DNA of 64,000 bases. Origin: Thalassoglobus neptunius (lineage in GTDB: Bacteria > Planctomycetota > Planctomycetia > Planctomycetales > Planctomycetaceae). How positions within the stretch are numbered: position 1 is the stretch's first letter; every line of letters begins with the position of its first letter. Both the position numbers and the translations under genes were made by a program. The notes beneath the pieces were generated by a model that searched no databases, had not been told where the DNA came from, and worked only from the letters and a program-made list of their open reading frames with translations. This document shows, in pieces, positions 54,846 through 63,355 of this stretch. The stretch covers positions 156,848 through 220,847 of the forward strand of contig NZ_SIHI01000001.1 in assembly GCF_007859735.1 (NCBI RefSeq), read 5' to 3'.

Positions 54846-55685
54846 ATGACAGTTCATCGCATTCCCATTCTCCTGGTCGCACTGTTCGTCAGTGGATGCC
54901 AGTGTTTTCAGATTTCGGAACGATACGGTGACTGCATCGACCGCATCGCCGATACCCAGTGCTATTTCGATCGGTTCTATATCGAAAAACTGGACCTGAC
55001 ACGGATTCGGTGTAACCACAAGATGTGCGGGAAGCACTATTGCCCGCCCGTTGCCGTGTATCCGGATCGGTATATTCCATCGCCTTCCCGGCCTCAAACA
55101 GGCCCGGTCAACAGCGATGTTGTTCCACCGAGTCCGCCAATCGAAGATCTTCCACAGGAATTCGAACGGGAACTCGAAGACGAATTGAAATCGACCTTCC
55201 CGGAGGCCGTCCCGTCTCCGCCCGAACCGCTTGAACTGAAGCCGACGGAAATTCCGGAAACCGAAATCCCGCTGCCTGTTCCGGAGGAAGAAACCTCCAT
55301 GTCGGTCAATCCCATCTCGATGGAAATCGAAATGACTGACCAGCAAGATCTGACGATCGAAGCAGCACAAATCCTTGACCTCGAATCATTTGAGGTCGTC
55401 GAGGTCTCCAAGACAGAAACGCCTGCCGGTGCGCCTCGTCCTTTCGCAACGACTTCCCAGGAGCCAACGCCGCGAGCCATTCAACCGGTCGCGGTTCCAC
55501 CAGCGCCGCTCTCGAAAACTCCCGCGCAAGCTGTCACTGAAACAGCGACCGTTGCCGAGCCAGTCCGTGCTGCACCGAACAGCGACGTTGAAAAAGCTGA
55601 GGAAATTCGGCGCAAGCCCGTCTCGGCCCCAGCTTCAGTCGCTCCATCACCGCGTCTGCAGTACCAATGGCGCTCCGCTCAATAA
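54846..55685 (+). CDS. cysteine-rich lipoprotein with Pro/Glu-rich tail
   Basis: 279 aa from ATG 54846; the TTG at 54831 is rejected because MTVHRIPILLVALFVSGC is a complete lipoprotein signal (lipid-attached Cys18). Residues 18-75 contain several more Cys (CQCF, GDC, TQC, IRC, MCGKHYC) and probably fold with disulfides or metal. From ~85 on the chain is Pro/Glu/Ala-rich, of low complexity and probably disordered (e.g. LELKPTEIPETEIPLPVPEEE), able to span the periplasm. It is not assigned to a family. A GC-rich hairpin follows the stop. Confidence 0.75.
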   Translation: MTVHRIPILLVALFVSGCQCFQISERYGDCIDRIADTQCYFDRFYIEKLDLTRIRCNHKMCGKHYCPPVAVYPDRYIPSPSRPQTGPVNSDVVPPSPPIEDLPQEFERELEDELKSTFPEAVPSPPEPLELKPTEIPETEIPLPVPEEETSMSVNPISMEIEMTDQQDLTIEAAQILDLESFEVVEVSKTETPAGAPRPFATTSQEPTPRAIQPVAVPPAPLSKTPAQAVTETATVAEPVRAAPNSDVEKAEEIRRKPVSAPASVAPSPRLQYQWRSAQ

Positions 55686-55700
55686 CGCTTTCGCAGCAAT

Positions 55701-55726
55701 GCCTCCGACAGAAACGCTGCGGAGGC
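55701..55726. terminator. GC-rich hairpin after the lipoprotein gene
   Basis: GCCTCCG-A-CAG-AAACG-CTG-CGGAGGC, ten pairs with one bulge, 16 bases after the stop codon; a GCTTT/AAAGC outer pairing is possible. No U-tract. Confidence 0.6.
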
Positions 55727-55810
55727 GAGCAAAAGCAGCAATGATCGAAAGTGAGACTTTCGGGCGACGTCGAAGCAATGGAACATCGTCTCGAGCATTT
55801 TCTGTTTGAG

Positions 55811-55894
55811 TTTGCACTCACTCGCACGAGCAAACTCAGCCTTTTTCCTGACGAAAAAGTTCAAGCGAGTGCACGGGCAAGAGCAACTTGCTCT
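55811..55894 (-). repeat. 84-bp dispersed repeat, copy B
   Basis: Reverse-complement match to copy A (1791-1874), 72 of 84 identical without gaps. Internal dyads: CTTTTTC/GAAAAAG around CTGAC, CACTCGC/GCGAGTG enclosing it, and the terminal palindrome AGAGCAA-C-TTGCTCT (55880-55894), which runs into the thiG stop codon (55893-55895). Confidence 0.8.
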
Positions 55895-56723
55895 AATCGA
55901 CGATCGTCCCTGTTTCCGGACTGGAAGCGGTCGCGTAGAGCTTCTTCGGAATCCGCCCTGCGTGGTAAGCCATTCGTCCCGCGAGACAGGCATGCCGCAT
56001 TGCGTCAGCCATGAGAAGCGGATTGCGGGCACTGGCGATTCCAGTATTTAGAAGCACACCATCGCATCCCAGTTCCATCGCCACAGCGACATCACTCGCT
56101 GTCCCGACACCCGCGTCGATGATCACAGGGTAGTCAGGGTCATCCTCTTTGAGATACTCGAGGCAGATTCTCAGGTTGTTCGAGTTCAAGATCCCCTGCC
56201 CGCTTCCAATCGGGCTCCCCGCTGGCATCACAGATGTTGCTCCAGCATCTTTGAGACGCTTGGCTGTGATCGGATCATCAGTCGTGTAACACAGCACCTG
56301 AAAGCCATCCGCAACCAGTTTCTCGGTCGCTTCTAAAGTGGCAACGGGATCTGGGAGCAGTGTCTTCTTATCTCCCAGCACTTCGAGTTTGACCCAATCG
56401 GCACCGGGATTCTCAAGCCCTTCCAGAATCTCTCGGCCCAATCGAGCAACACGAATCGCGTCGTCCGCCTGAAAACATCCGGCGGTATTCGGGAGAATCG
56501 TGTACCGATTGAGATCGATAAAATCGAGGATGTTGCGTCCATCCGCATCAACAAGACGTTCTCTTCGGACGGCGACTGTGATCACGTCCGCTTCACTCGC
56601 AGCCAGACACTGCTGCATCAGCTCGAATGTCTCGTATTTTCCAGTTCCCACGATCAACCTCGACCCGAGCTGATGGGTTCCAATCGTCAGGGGTTGGTCG
56701 AGTTTTTCAGCAGACGTTGTCAT
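55893..56723 (-). CDS. thiG: thiazole synthase
   Basis: 276 aa TIM-barrel enzyme forming the thiazole half of thiamine from deoxyxylulose phosphate, dehydroglycine and ThiS thiocarboxylate. Lys112 in WVKLEVLGD is the Schiff-base lysine; also [40 protein letters not shown] and [31 protein letters not shown]. The length suits ThiG (~255-275) with a short tail ([10 protein letters not shown]). thiS, thiF, thiH/thiO and thiE are not adjacent, and no TPP riboswitch was recognised upstream. Confidence 0.97.
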   Translation of the reverse strand: MTTSAEKLDQPLTIGTHQLGSRLIVGTGKYETFELMQQCLAASEADVITVAVRRERLVDADGRNILDFIDLNRYTILPNTAGCFQADDAIRVARLGREILEGLENPGADWVKLEVLGDKKTLLPDPVATLEATEKLVADGFQVLCYTTDDPITAKRLKDAGATSVMPAGSPIGSGQGILNSNNLRICLEYLKEDDPDYPVIIDAGVGTASDVAVAMELGCDGVLLNTGIASARNPLLMADAMRHACLAGRMAYHAGRIPKKLYATASSPETGTIVD

Positions 56724-57352
56724 TGGTTACTCTGGCTTCAAAAGTTGATTGGAATCTTCTTTTAAGGACTCAGTTCCTCAGAAAGAAATTCCCAGAACAT
56801 ATCGCAAACAATTTATTGCTGTTTCACCGCGTCAGAGAAGCTCTCCGAAACAGCCTTTGAATCAATGACCGCTTCAAAAGAGACTTCGATCCACACGGAT
56901 TCGAATGACCGCGACAAATCGTCTTCAAACATCCGGTGGCTCCGCGAGCACCTCAAAGTTTCACGGAATTCCCAGGGTTTGGGACAATTTCCAGCCTCCA
57001 GCGAATCATCAACCGGAGATTGTAGCGAAAGACGTCCTCTCTCAGCGACTGCACGCGGATCAAAACAACGAGAACAAATCAGGACTGAAACAGCAACCCG
57101 CCAACGCCGTTCGGTCGAGGGCCTCAGCTCCCCTTCTGACTGTGACCGTCAAAACATCAATTGACCGCAAAACAGCATTCATGCGAAACTTTCCCTCGAC
57201 TGAAAATTGAACAGGGAGTGGTCGTCAGAAACGGCAGCGAAGTGTGCCAAGTGCTCTTCAGAATCCTCTCGCTGAGAACATTCGGTTCAGGATTTCCGAA
57301 TGAAAAACCGGCTGACACCACAACAGTTGCGACGTTCAAGGATGAACTTTCA
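56724..57352. other. 629-bp intergenic region
   Basis: Between the divergent thiG and acyltransferase genes. The acyltransferase frame is open from 57161, but its first 64 codons look non-family and ATG 57353 is the better start. Other open frames (e.g. 56865-57164) have low-complexity, Ser/Arg-biased content and are judged spurious. No TPP-box riboswitch was seen. Confidence 0.45.
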
Positions 57353-58306
57353 ATGACCAAACAAAAAGCCCGCTGGCTCGCTGAATACGCCGCGTTCCGG
57401 CTGATCACCTGTGTCGTCGAAATCCTTTCTGTTCGACAAACAATTCGAATCGCGGAGTTCGTGGGCTGGGTGTTTGTGAATGTTCTCCCAAGGAAAATGA
57501 CACGCTACCACGTGGCTGCCGAGAATCTGCAACATGCATTCGGGCCGAATCTCTCCGACAAAGAAGTCGAGCGGCTGATCGAGGGCATGTGGGTTCACTT
57601 GTTTCGACTTGTGGCTGAGATCATTCAATTCCCCAGACGGCTTCACAAGGACAATTTTCGAGACGTCATCCGGTTTCGCAATCGAAAGATGTGTGCCGAA
57701 GCCCTCAATTCTGGCCGCACGATTTTGATGCTCGGAGGTCACTTCGGAAACTGGGAAGCACTGACAGCCACATTCGGAATTTTCGGCTATCCGATGGGAA
57801 TCGTCGCCCGCGAACTCGACAACCCGTACCTGCACCGATGGTTCGCCCGCACCCGGGAAGTCACCGGTCACCGGCTTCTGCTGAAACAAGGCGGATGGGA
57901 CGGAATGGTCGAGATCTTGCAGGCTGGTGGAAACCTCGGGCTGCTCTGCGATCAAGACGCCGGGAAACGCGGGATCTTTGTCGAATTCTTCAATCGTCCC
58001 GCTTCGACCTTCCGGTCTCTGGCACTCATGGCCATCGAACACGATGCCCTGGTCGTCACAGGTTACGGAGTTCGACTTCCGGATGACGAAGACGAGTCAC
58101 GCTGGGTCCGCTTCGAAGCGGGCTGCGAAGATGTCTTGGATGTCCGAGAAATTGAAGCCGAAGACGAAGTTCGAGCCATTACCGAACGATTCACAAAAGC
58201 ACTGGAACAAGCGATTCGACGGCACCCCGAACAATATTTCTGGGTGCACCGAAGATGGAAATCCGTGCCACGCGAACGAAAACGAGCCCGCAAAGCCGCT
58301 GCTTGA
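57353..58306 (+). CDS. LpxL/HtrB-type lipid acyltransferase
   Basis: 317 aa from ATG 57353 with AAGGA about 10 bases upstream. The N-terminal hydrophobic segment (EYAAFRLITCVVEIL, ~10-25) anchors it to the inner membrane. The catalytic HxxxxE is HFGNWE (His130, Glu135); the flanking GRTILMLGGH and GIVARELDNPYLHRWF are typical of the lysophospholipid acyltransferases that add secondary acyl chains to lipid A. VLCDQDAGKRGIFVEFFNRPAST is the conserved substrate block (read as LLCDQDAGKRG). This agrees with an LPS-bearing, Gram-negative-like envelope. Not near other lpx genes. Confidence 0.9.
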   Translation: MTKQKARWLAEYAAFRLITCVVEILSVRQTIRIAEFVGWVFVNVLPRKMTRYHVAAENLQHAFGPNLSDKEVERLIEGMWVHLFRLVAEIIQFPRRLHKDNFRDVIRFRNRKMCAEALNSGRTILMLGGHFGNWEALTATFGIFGYPMGIVARELDNPYLHRWFARTREVTGHRLLLKQGGWDGMVEILQAGGNLGLLCDQDAGKRGIFVEFFNRPASTFRSLALMAIEHDALVVTGYGVRLPDDEDESRWVRFEAGCEDVLDVREIEAEDEVRAITERFTKALEQAIRRHPEQYFWVHRRWKSVPRERKRARKAAA

Positions 58307-58374
58307 CCCATCCGTTCGAAGCGAATCATGTTGCCATTGTAGAATTCGTGACAGCTCTGTCCGAGCCGCGAGTT

Positions 58375-59193
58375 CTAGAATCCGCTTCCGAAGCCGCCGC
58401 CGATTCCTGTTCCGAAGTTCCCGCCGTTGTTGAACCCGCTACCCCCGAAATTGTAGCCACTGTTGATTGACTGGTAATAGGTTCGTTCCGCCTCGCGACC
58501 GGTATATCCGGGTCCGTATGCCGGTGCCACGACTGTTCGAATCTGGGCATCTTCGTTTCCGAGATCGGTGAGGATTCGTGCGATGAGTGCCCGACGCAGT
58601 GCATCAAGCTCCGGATTGGAATTGTTCTCGCTGCGTTCCACAAGAACTGGAAACGGAGTGTTCGGCATACGTGCGGCAACTTCGATGATCTTGTCGCGTC
58701 CATCAGGGGTCAGCCGAGCTGTCTGCGTGACGAAGTCATTTCGATGGAAGATAAAGTCCGTCGCTTCCGCATTTGTCTCCATCACCTGATCGAACGCGCG
58801 GATCGTGCTTCCCAGTGGAAGAGTCTCCGGCACAGCATTGGATTTGCGATAGCACCAACCGCACAGCTTATTGCAACACCCTCCACAGGCGTCTTTGGCA
58901 ATGCCGTTCACCGATTTCTTGTGATGCCCACGTTTGCCGTCGGAATTGCACTCTCCCGCGAGACCGGAGTTCCCCAGACCGGATTGATGATCGCTCCCAT
59001 TGAGACTGTTGTTCGCTTCGTGACATGCGGATCCCTGACAGGCGGTCCCGTCACACCCAGCGACGTTACATTCGAACGAATCACAATTCTTTGTCGCCCC
59101 CAGATGTGCGCAACCATTGAACGCGATCAGGCTGGCGATGACTGCCAGCGACCAGAATGAACGTGAGTGGATCGTGCGCGCATGAATGCTCAT
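58375..59193 (-). CDS. cysteine-rich lipoprotein with OmpA/CpaD-like domain
   Basis: 272 aa from ATG 59193 (AAGG eight bases upstream). The signal ends in IAFNGC (Cys28), a slightly off-consensus lipobox. Residues ~35-115 hold eleven Cys in short spacing (NC, EC, GC, AC, AC, ACGGCCNKLCGWC). Residues ~120-225 (NDFVTQTARLTPDGRDKIIEVAARM...NPELDALRRALIARILTDLG) have the beta-alpha alternation of a periplasmic OmpA- or CpaD-like domain. The tail is Gly/Asn/Phe-rich. It lies directly downstream of the CpaC-like secretin on the same strand (258-bp gap), so a role as pilotin or CpaD partner is inferred. Confidence 0.7.
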   Translation of the reverse strand: MSIHARTIHSRSFWSLAVIASLIAFNGCAHLGATKNCDSFECNVAGCDGTACQGSACHEANNSLNGSDHQSGLGNSGLAGECNSDGKRGHHKKSVNGIAKDACGGCCNKLCGWCYRKSNAVPETLPLGSTIRAFDQVMETNAEATDFIFHRNDFVTQTARLTPDGRDKIIEVAARMPNTPFPVLVERSENNSNPELDALRRALIARILTDLGNEDAQIRTVVAPAYGPGYTGREAERTYYQSINSGYNFGGSGFNNGGNFGTGIGGGFGSGF

Positions 59194-59451
59194 GTCTGCG
59201 ACCTTGTCGAAATAGTGAAGGAAAGCCCCGATCATGTTCTGATCTGGAAATTCCGGTCGAAACGAATCTGTTACAAGTCAAAAGGAGCGCCGAGGCATCT
59301 TCGGCTCCATCGGATTCGGCTCTATGAGAACTCGACTCCTGAAACTTCCGAACGCTGACTCAACACTCCGAGAACACTCCCTGCCAACTCAAAACGATGC
59401 GGTTTCGAAACCTCATGTCGAGTGAACGAATACAATGCTGTTCTCAAACAA

Positions 59452-61287
59452 TTACCGGTTCGAATCGGAACGATATTGACGACTCACTTCCGTCGAAATC
59501 GGAGCCATTCCTGGCAGTGTGTGACCGGAGTGACTTGGTGTCATCGGACGAAAGGATGTTGTTCCATCGTTGGGTGGAACCGGGATTTCCGTGGGATGAG
59601 CATTTGACGGAACTTGCTCTGTTCCGAACTGCTGCGTCTGATGTGACTGCGAGTAAGGCGAGGGTTGATAGAAGTTGTAACCAACGTCTTGCCCGTATCC
59701 TTGACCGTTTCCGTAGGGAAGAATTTCGTAGTTCCCCATGTCGGGGTTCCCTTCGATTCGGTTGTATTTGTACAGATCGTGATCGTTGGGATGAGTCACA
59801 TACCAACCCGGAAGCGGAGGAACCTGATCCGGGTCCATTGGCCTGACGATTTCCGGAGTCACGATAATGAGCACTTCGTTCTCGTCTTCTGTCGCCTGCT
59901 TGGCGTTGAACAAGTAGTTCCCGAGGACCGGGAGTTCTCCCAGCAATGGAATTCGAGAGACCTCAGCTTGTTCTCGTCGCGAAAACAATCCACCGAGGAC
60001 AATCGTTTGTCCTTCACGCAATTCAACTCGCGTCTGAACTCGACGAACATCCAGCCCGGGGATTCCACCGACCGAGTTGCTGTCGTTGATTTTGCTCAGT
60101 TCGGGAACGATCTGCATTCGGATCAAGTCGTTGTCGATGATGGTCGGCGTCGCGATGATCGAAGTTCCGAATCCTCGAAAACTTGTCTGCTGGCCCTGGG
60201 CTCCGCCAATACCGACAACGGTCGGAACCGCGAACTCTCCACCAGAGAGAAAGGCAGCGGGCTCGCCGCTCATCGTGACCAGTCGTGCATCTTCAAGCAC
60301 ACGCGCTGACCCGTTGGATGCCAGAGCATCAACGATGACGGAAATGTCCCCCGCTTCGAAAATTCCAGTCAATGTTGGAATTCCGTTCGAGAGAGTCTGC
60401 GTGATGCGCTGGGCACCGTTGTCGAAGATCACCCGCCAGTCGATTCCCAAGCGTCTCAACTGCGAACGACTCAGTTCTGCAATTCGCACACGAATGGAAA
60501 CCTGAAAATCACCGGGAACTTCCAGTTCATCAATGATCACTGAAGAGAAATAGTCACTCAAATCGTCAGTCGTCAGGTCGCTATTCGCGACGTTTCCTTG
60601 ACCGAGAACTCCTAGAAATCCATCATCCTGAAGAATGACTTCGTCGCGAATGATGTTCAAAATTTTGGCCGCTTCCGCCGAGTCGCGAGCCTGACCGCGG
60701 ACGATGATCTTCTGAGACATCGGGATCAGGTAGACCTTACTGTTCGGATAAAGCAGTGCCAGCTTGCGTTCGATCCGTCCGAATTCGATCCGACGATTTT
60801 CATCGAGGCTCGGATCGCGAATCGTCGTCACTGTATACATCAAGGGTTGCGAGCTGGTTTCGCCATCGGCTTCTTCAAACCAGAACCACAGATCGGTGGT
60901 CCCCTGTTCTAAACCGAGAATTGAAATTTCATTCTCGCTGAACTGGACGACGTCGATGATTCGTGGATCCGACCAGGCGATTCGGCGAATTCGTCGTTCC
61001 GTGATGACCAGCTGGCTTCGACCTTCAATCACTTCGAGTCGTCGCTCCGATCGGGGCATCGACTGAATGCGTGGATCGAGGGCGCGGCGGGCATCGTAGG
61101 TCGCTTGCACTTGCCGAATCTGTGAGGAATCGGGTTGCCGTCTGACATGGGGTGATTGCCCATAAGCTGGCAAACCGCAAACTGTCCCGAAGGCGCATGC
61201 CATGACCGCCATGAATGTCAACCCGCACATTTTGAACGGTTCCTGCACACTCTTCAAAAGAGGTTCTTCCTGGAATCGTGTCGACAT
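59452..61287 (-). CDS. CpaC-like type II/III secretin
   Basis: 611 aa. Signal peptide in the first ~45 residues, with AGGAG nine bases before ATG 61287. The N-terminal pilus-secretin domain (LEVIEGRSQLVITERRIRRIAWSDPRIIDV, ~83-112; GLEQGTTDLWFW) is that of CpaC/RcpA of Tad pili. A BON/N1-like segment is at ~175-215. The secretin pore domain is about 320-490, with the strand pair VQTRVELREGQTIVLGGLFS and VPLLGELPVLGNYLF-type signature (IPLLGELPVLGNYLFNAK), ending EVLIIVTPEIVRP. The tail is Gln/Tyr/Pro-rich. No Tad ATPase or pilin gene is in the window. Confidence 0.9.
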   Translation of the reverse strand: MSTRFQEEPLLKSVQEPFKMCGLTFMAVMACAFGTVCGLPAYGQSPHVRRQPDSSQIRQVQATYDARRALDPRIQSMPRSERRLEVIEGRSQLVITERRIRRIAWSDPRIIDVVQFSENEISILGLEQGTTDLWFWFEEADGETSSQPLMYTVTTIRDPSLDENRRIEFGRIERKLALLYPNSKVYLIPMSQKIIVRGQARDSAEAAKILNIIRDEVILQDDGFLGVLGQGNVANSDLTTDDLSDYFSSVIIDELEVPGDFQVSIRVRIAELSRSQLRRLGIDWRVIFDNGAQRITQTLSNGIPTLTGIFEAGDISVIVDALASNGSARVLEDARLVTMSGEPAAFLSGGEFAVPTVVGIGGAQGQQTSFRGFGTSIIATPTIIDNDLIRMQIVPELSKINDSNSVGGIPGLDVRRVQTRVELREGQTIVLGGLFSRREQAEVSRIPLLGELPVLGNYLFNAKQATEDENEVLIIVTPEIVRPMDPDQVPPLPGWYVTHPNDHDLYKYNRIEGNPDMGNYEILPYGNGQGYGQDVGYNFYQPSPYSQSHQTQQFGTEQVPSNAHPTEIPVPPNDGTTSFRPMTPSHSGHTLPGMAPISTEVSRQYRSDSNR

Positions 61288-61863
61288 CCGATGTCGCTCC
61301 TGTTGCCCGACAACTTGTCTTTATCGGTCGAATCGTTCTCTCGCGAGGAATACTTCGATTCCTCCCATTCCCGATCGCCCCAACTCCCTCGAAAAGGGAA
61401 GGAGTCTTCGTTTGTATCGACACCACTCCGCGAACAGGTCAAACCGAACGAATCGCTCGAACGCGCAATTCCGGAAACGGAATGCGCAATCAGAACTACA
61501 CGATTCTGCTCCCTATCTCTCCTAAACTCACATGAAATGCGCCGGAGACAGGCTGCGCAAGACTCCCTCGTAGTGGATGAGGAGTGAAGCGATTTCAGTT
61601 GCGCGCAGCGATATCATGATCACGCACGCGTCTGTTTTTCCGAGTCGCAGCAGCCAACTCAGCCCGCCACATATGAAAGAGGTGCGTGCTTATCGAGAGT
61701 GCGCAAATGCTTCGACGTGAGTTCAGCCAACACGCTGGATTGAGCGCATGATCGAACGAGCGACCAGCGTCGAGAGAGAACTCATCCTACTACGCATAGA
61801 GCGAGGATGAACACTCCACGCCAACGGAATCAGGGATTCCGAGACAACAGACGACTGAACAAA
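61288..61863. other. 576-bp intergenic region upstream of the secretin
   Basis: Contains a perfect hairpin GAGGAAT-ACTTCG-ATTCCTC at 61345-61364, in the secretin leader, and a small CGGAAT/ATTCCG dyad at 61825-61841 after the 74-aa gene. No credible gene was found; the open frames here are Arg/Ser-rich shadows. Confidence 0.5.
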
Positions 61864-62088
61864 TTAGTTCAACGCCGGATTGGTCGACGAAACCCAAACC
61901 CAGGTCGTCACAGCGGACACAATCATCACCACAATCGTATATAAGAAAAATAACGTCAGCAATTTCCCGATCGCACGACCCGCTTCCGCGTCGTCAGCGT
62001 CGAACTGCCGAATCTCTTCTGCACCAAAGGGAGATTCCACTTCTTCTGATGAGTGAGTGACCTGTTCAGAAGTAACCTGTTCAGACAT
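61864..62088 (-). CDS. small single-membrane-segment protein
   Basis: 74 aa, not recognised. Acidic soluble N-terminus (~1-40, with the repeat SEQVTSEQVT) and one C-terminal membrane helix (LLTLFFLYTIVVMIVSAVTTWVWV, ~43-66) with a nine-residue tail. The N-terminus is probably cytoplasmic. It follows the Gfo/Idh gene on the same strand with 77 bp between, so co-transcription is possible. The ribosome site is weak. Confidence 0.6.
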   Translation of the reverse strand: MSEQVTSEQVTHSSEEVESPFGAEEIRQFDADDAEAGRAIGKLLTLFFLYTIVVMIVSAVTTWVWVSSTNPALN

Positions 62089-62165
62089 GTCGAGAATCCG
62101 GGACGTTCCAAATAAAAGAGGATTGATGTAAATCCGCCAACGCCTCGATTCTTACGGAAAGACCG

Positions 62166-63269
62166 TCACTTGTCGAGTGAGGAATCGCCGGTTCCCGCAG
62201 ACTCTTCAGGAAAGTCTTCGTCACTCCATCCCGCGAGCCGCAAGACTTCGTCAATCCGAACCGGTTTCCCGTTCCGTCGGATGCTTTCGTCAGCTGCTTC
62301 CATGAATGCATAGATCTCGATGGTTTCCCGAGCACTGACTGGGGGAACGCCCGTTTGAAAGAACTCGACGATCTCAACGACGAGGGGGCCATACCCCTGA
62401 TAGGGGCCGAGAACCTGCGTTCCTTTCGTCCCAAATGCGGTCCCGCCGTATCCACGCTCTCCCCGACGAAGTCCGCGAAAACTTCCGATTCTTCCATCGT
62501 CCCAAGTCCCGACGACAACGTCGAAATCCTCCGTTTTCATGCGTACAACTTCCTCACATCCCGTTCCCAACACTGTGAACAAGGCTTCGACGCCGTGAAT
62601 TCCGTACCAGAACAAATCGGGATGAGTCGATTCCAGCGACGCTGGGCTATAAGTGTCTGCCCCTGTGACTTCACCGATGGAACCGTTCCGGACTTCCTGA
62701 CCATTCTTGAGGTATCGCAGAGAGGACGAGGAAAAAATCGGCACGCCAGCCTCTTTTGCTTCCTTAAGAATCGACACCGCGTCGGAGAGCGAACCGGCGA
62801 TCGGCTTGTCGATAAAAACGGGCTTTCCAGCGGCAAGAACTGGACGAACCTGTTCGAGGTGAGGACGTCCATCGTTCGTTTCCAGAAGCACGGCATCGAC
62901 ACGTGTCAGCAGTTCATCGATCGAGTCGACGATCTCGATGTCCATATCCCGAAATTGTTGGGTGTACAGGGGAATGCGACTCGTGCTCGTTTCGATATCC
63001 GGACTTCCTTTGGGATAGGCTGCGACAACACGACACCCGGGAACGTGAGCAGCGTTTTCCGGATCGTTCATGACTTTCGCGAACGCCGGAGCGTGTGATG
63101 TATCAAGGCCGATGATGCCGACTCGAATCATTTCTTCAGCTGTGGCGAAGGAACTTGAGATTGTCATGCACAAGATGACAGCCACTGTCGTGACGACGGA
63201 ACGTGCGGAAATCGATTTGACTTGTGAGAGTTTGCAGAATGTCATCATGGACGAAAGGGCCTCGTTCAT
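62166..63269 (-). CDS. exported Gfo/Idh/MocA-type oxidoreductase
   Basis: 367 aa with an N-terminal export signal (SARSVVTTVAVILCMTISSSFA, up to ~43). The Rossmann domain begins IRVGIIGLDTSHAPAFAKVMN, a variant of GxGxxG; GKPVFIDKPIAGS holds the catalytic-site Lys of the family (EKP usually; DKP here). The C-terminal domain contains YGIHGVEALFTVLGTG and FGTKGTQVLG. Family members oxidise or reduce sugars with NAD(P); exported copies are common in planctomycetes. Starts at 63248 and 63245 are also possible. Confidence 0.88.
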   Translation of the reverse strand: MNEALSSMMTFCKLSQVKSISARSVVTTVAVILCMTISSSFATAEEMIRVGIIGLDTSHAPAFAKVMNDPENAAHVPGCRVVAAYPKGSPDIETSTSRIPLYTQQFRDMDIEIVDSIDELLTRVDAVLLETNDGRPHLEQVRPVLAAGKPVFIDKPIAGSLSDAVSILKEAKEAGVPIFSSSSLRYLKNGQEVRNGSIGEVTGADTYSPASLESTHPDLFWYGIHGVEALFTVLGTGCEEVVRMKTEDFDVVVGTWDDGRIGSFRGLRRGERGYGGTAFGTKGTQVLGPYQGYGPLVVEIVEFFQTGVPPVSARETIEIYAFMEAADESIRRNGKPVRIDEVLRLAGWSDEDFPEESAGTGDSSLDK

Positions 63270-63355
63270 ATGGTGTCAATTAATTCATTTTCGTGTGTTT
63301 GAATTCAGCAAAATGTCCTGTCGCGTGCCGCTTCAGATCAACGAATCATCTCGAA

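Noticed and set aside
56724-56860. TPP riboswitch upstream of thiG
   Set aside because: I looked for the CTGAGA and ACCTGATCTGG thi-box elements on the minus strand and found neither.
56865-57210. Two overlapping open frames upstream of the LpxL-type gene
   Set aside because: Ser/Arg/Gln-biased, no hydrophobic or domain pattern, and they overlap in different frames, as expected by chance.
57161-57352. 64-codon N-terminal extension of the LpxL-type acyltransferase
   Set aside because: The family normally starts just before the membrane segment, and ATG 57353 has a usable ribosome site; the extension has no family-like sequence.
59440-59470. tRNA T-arm-like sequence near the secretin stop (GGTTCGAATCGG)
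   Set aside because: No acceptor, D or anticodon stem can be built around it; it is within the secretin 3' end.
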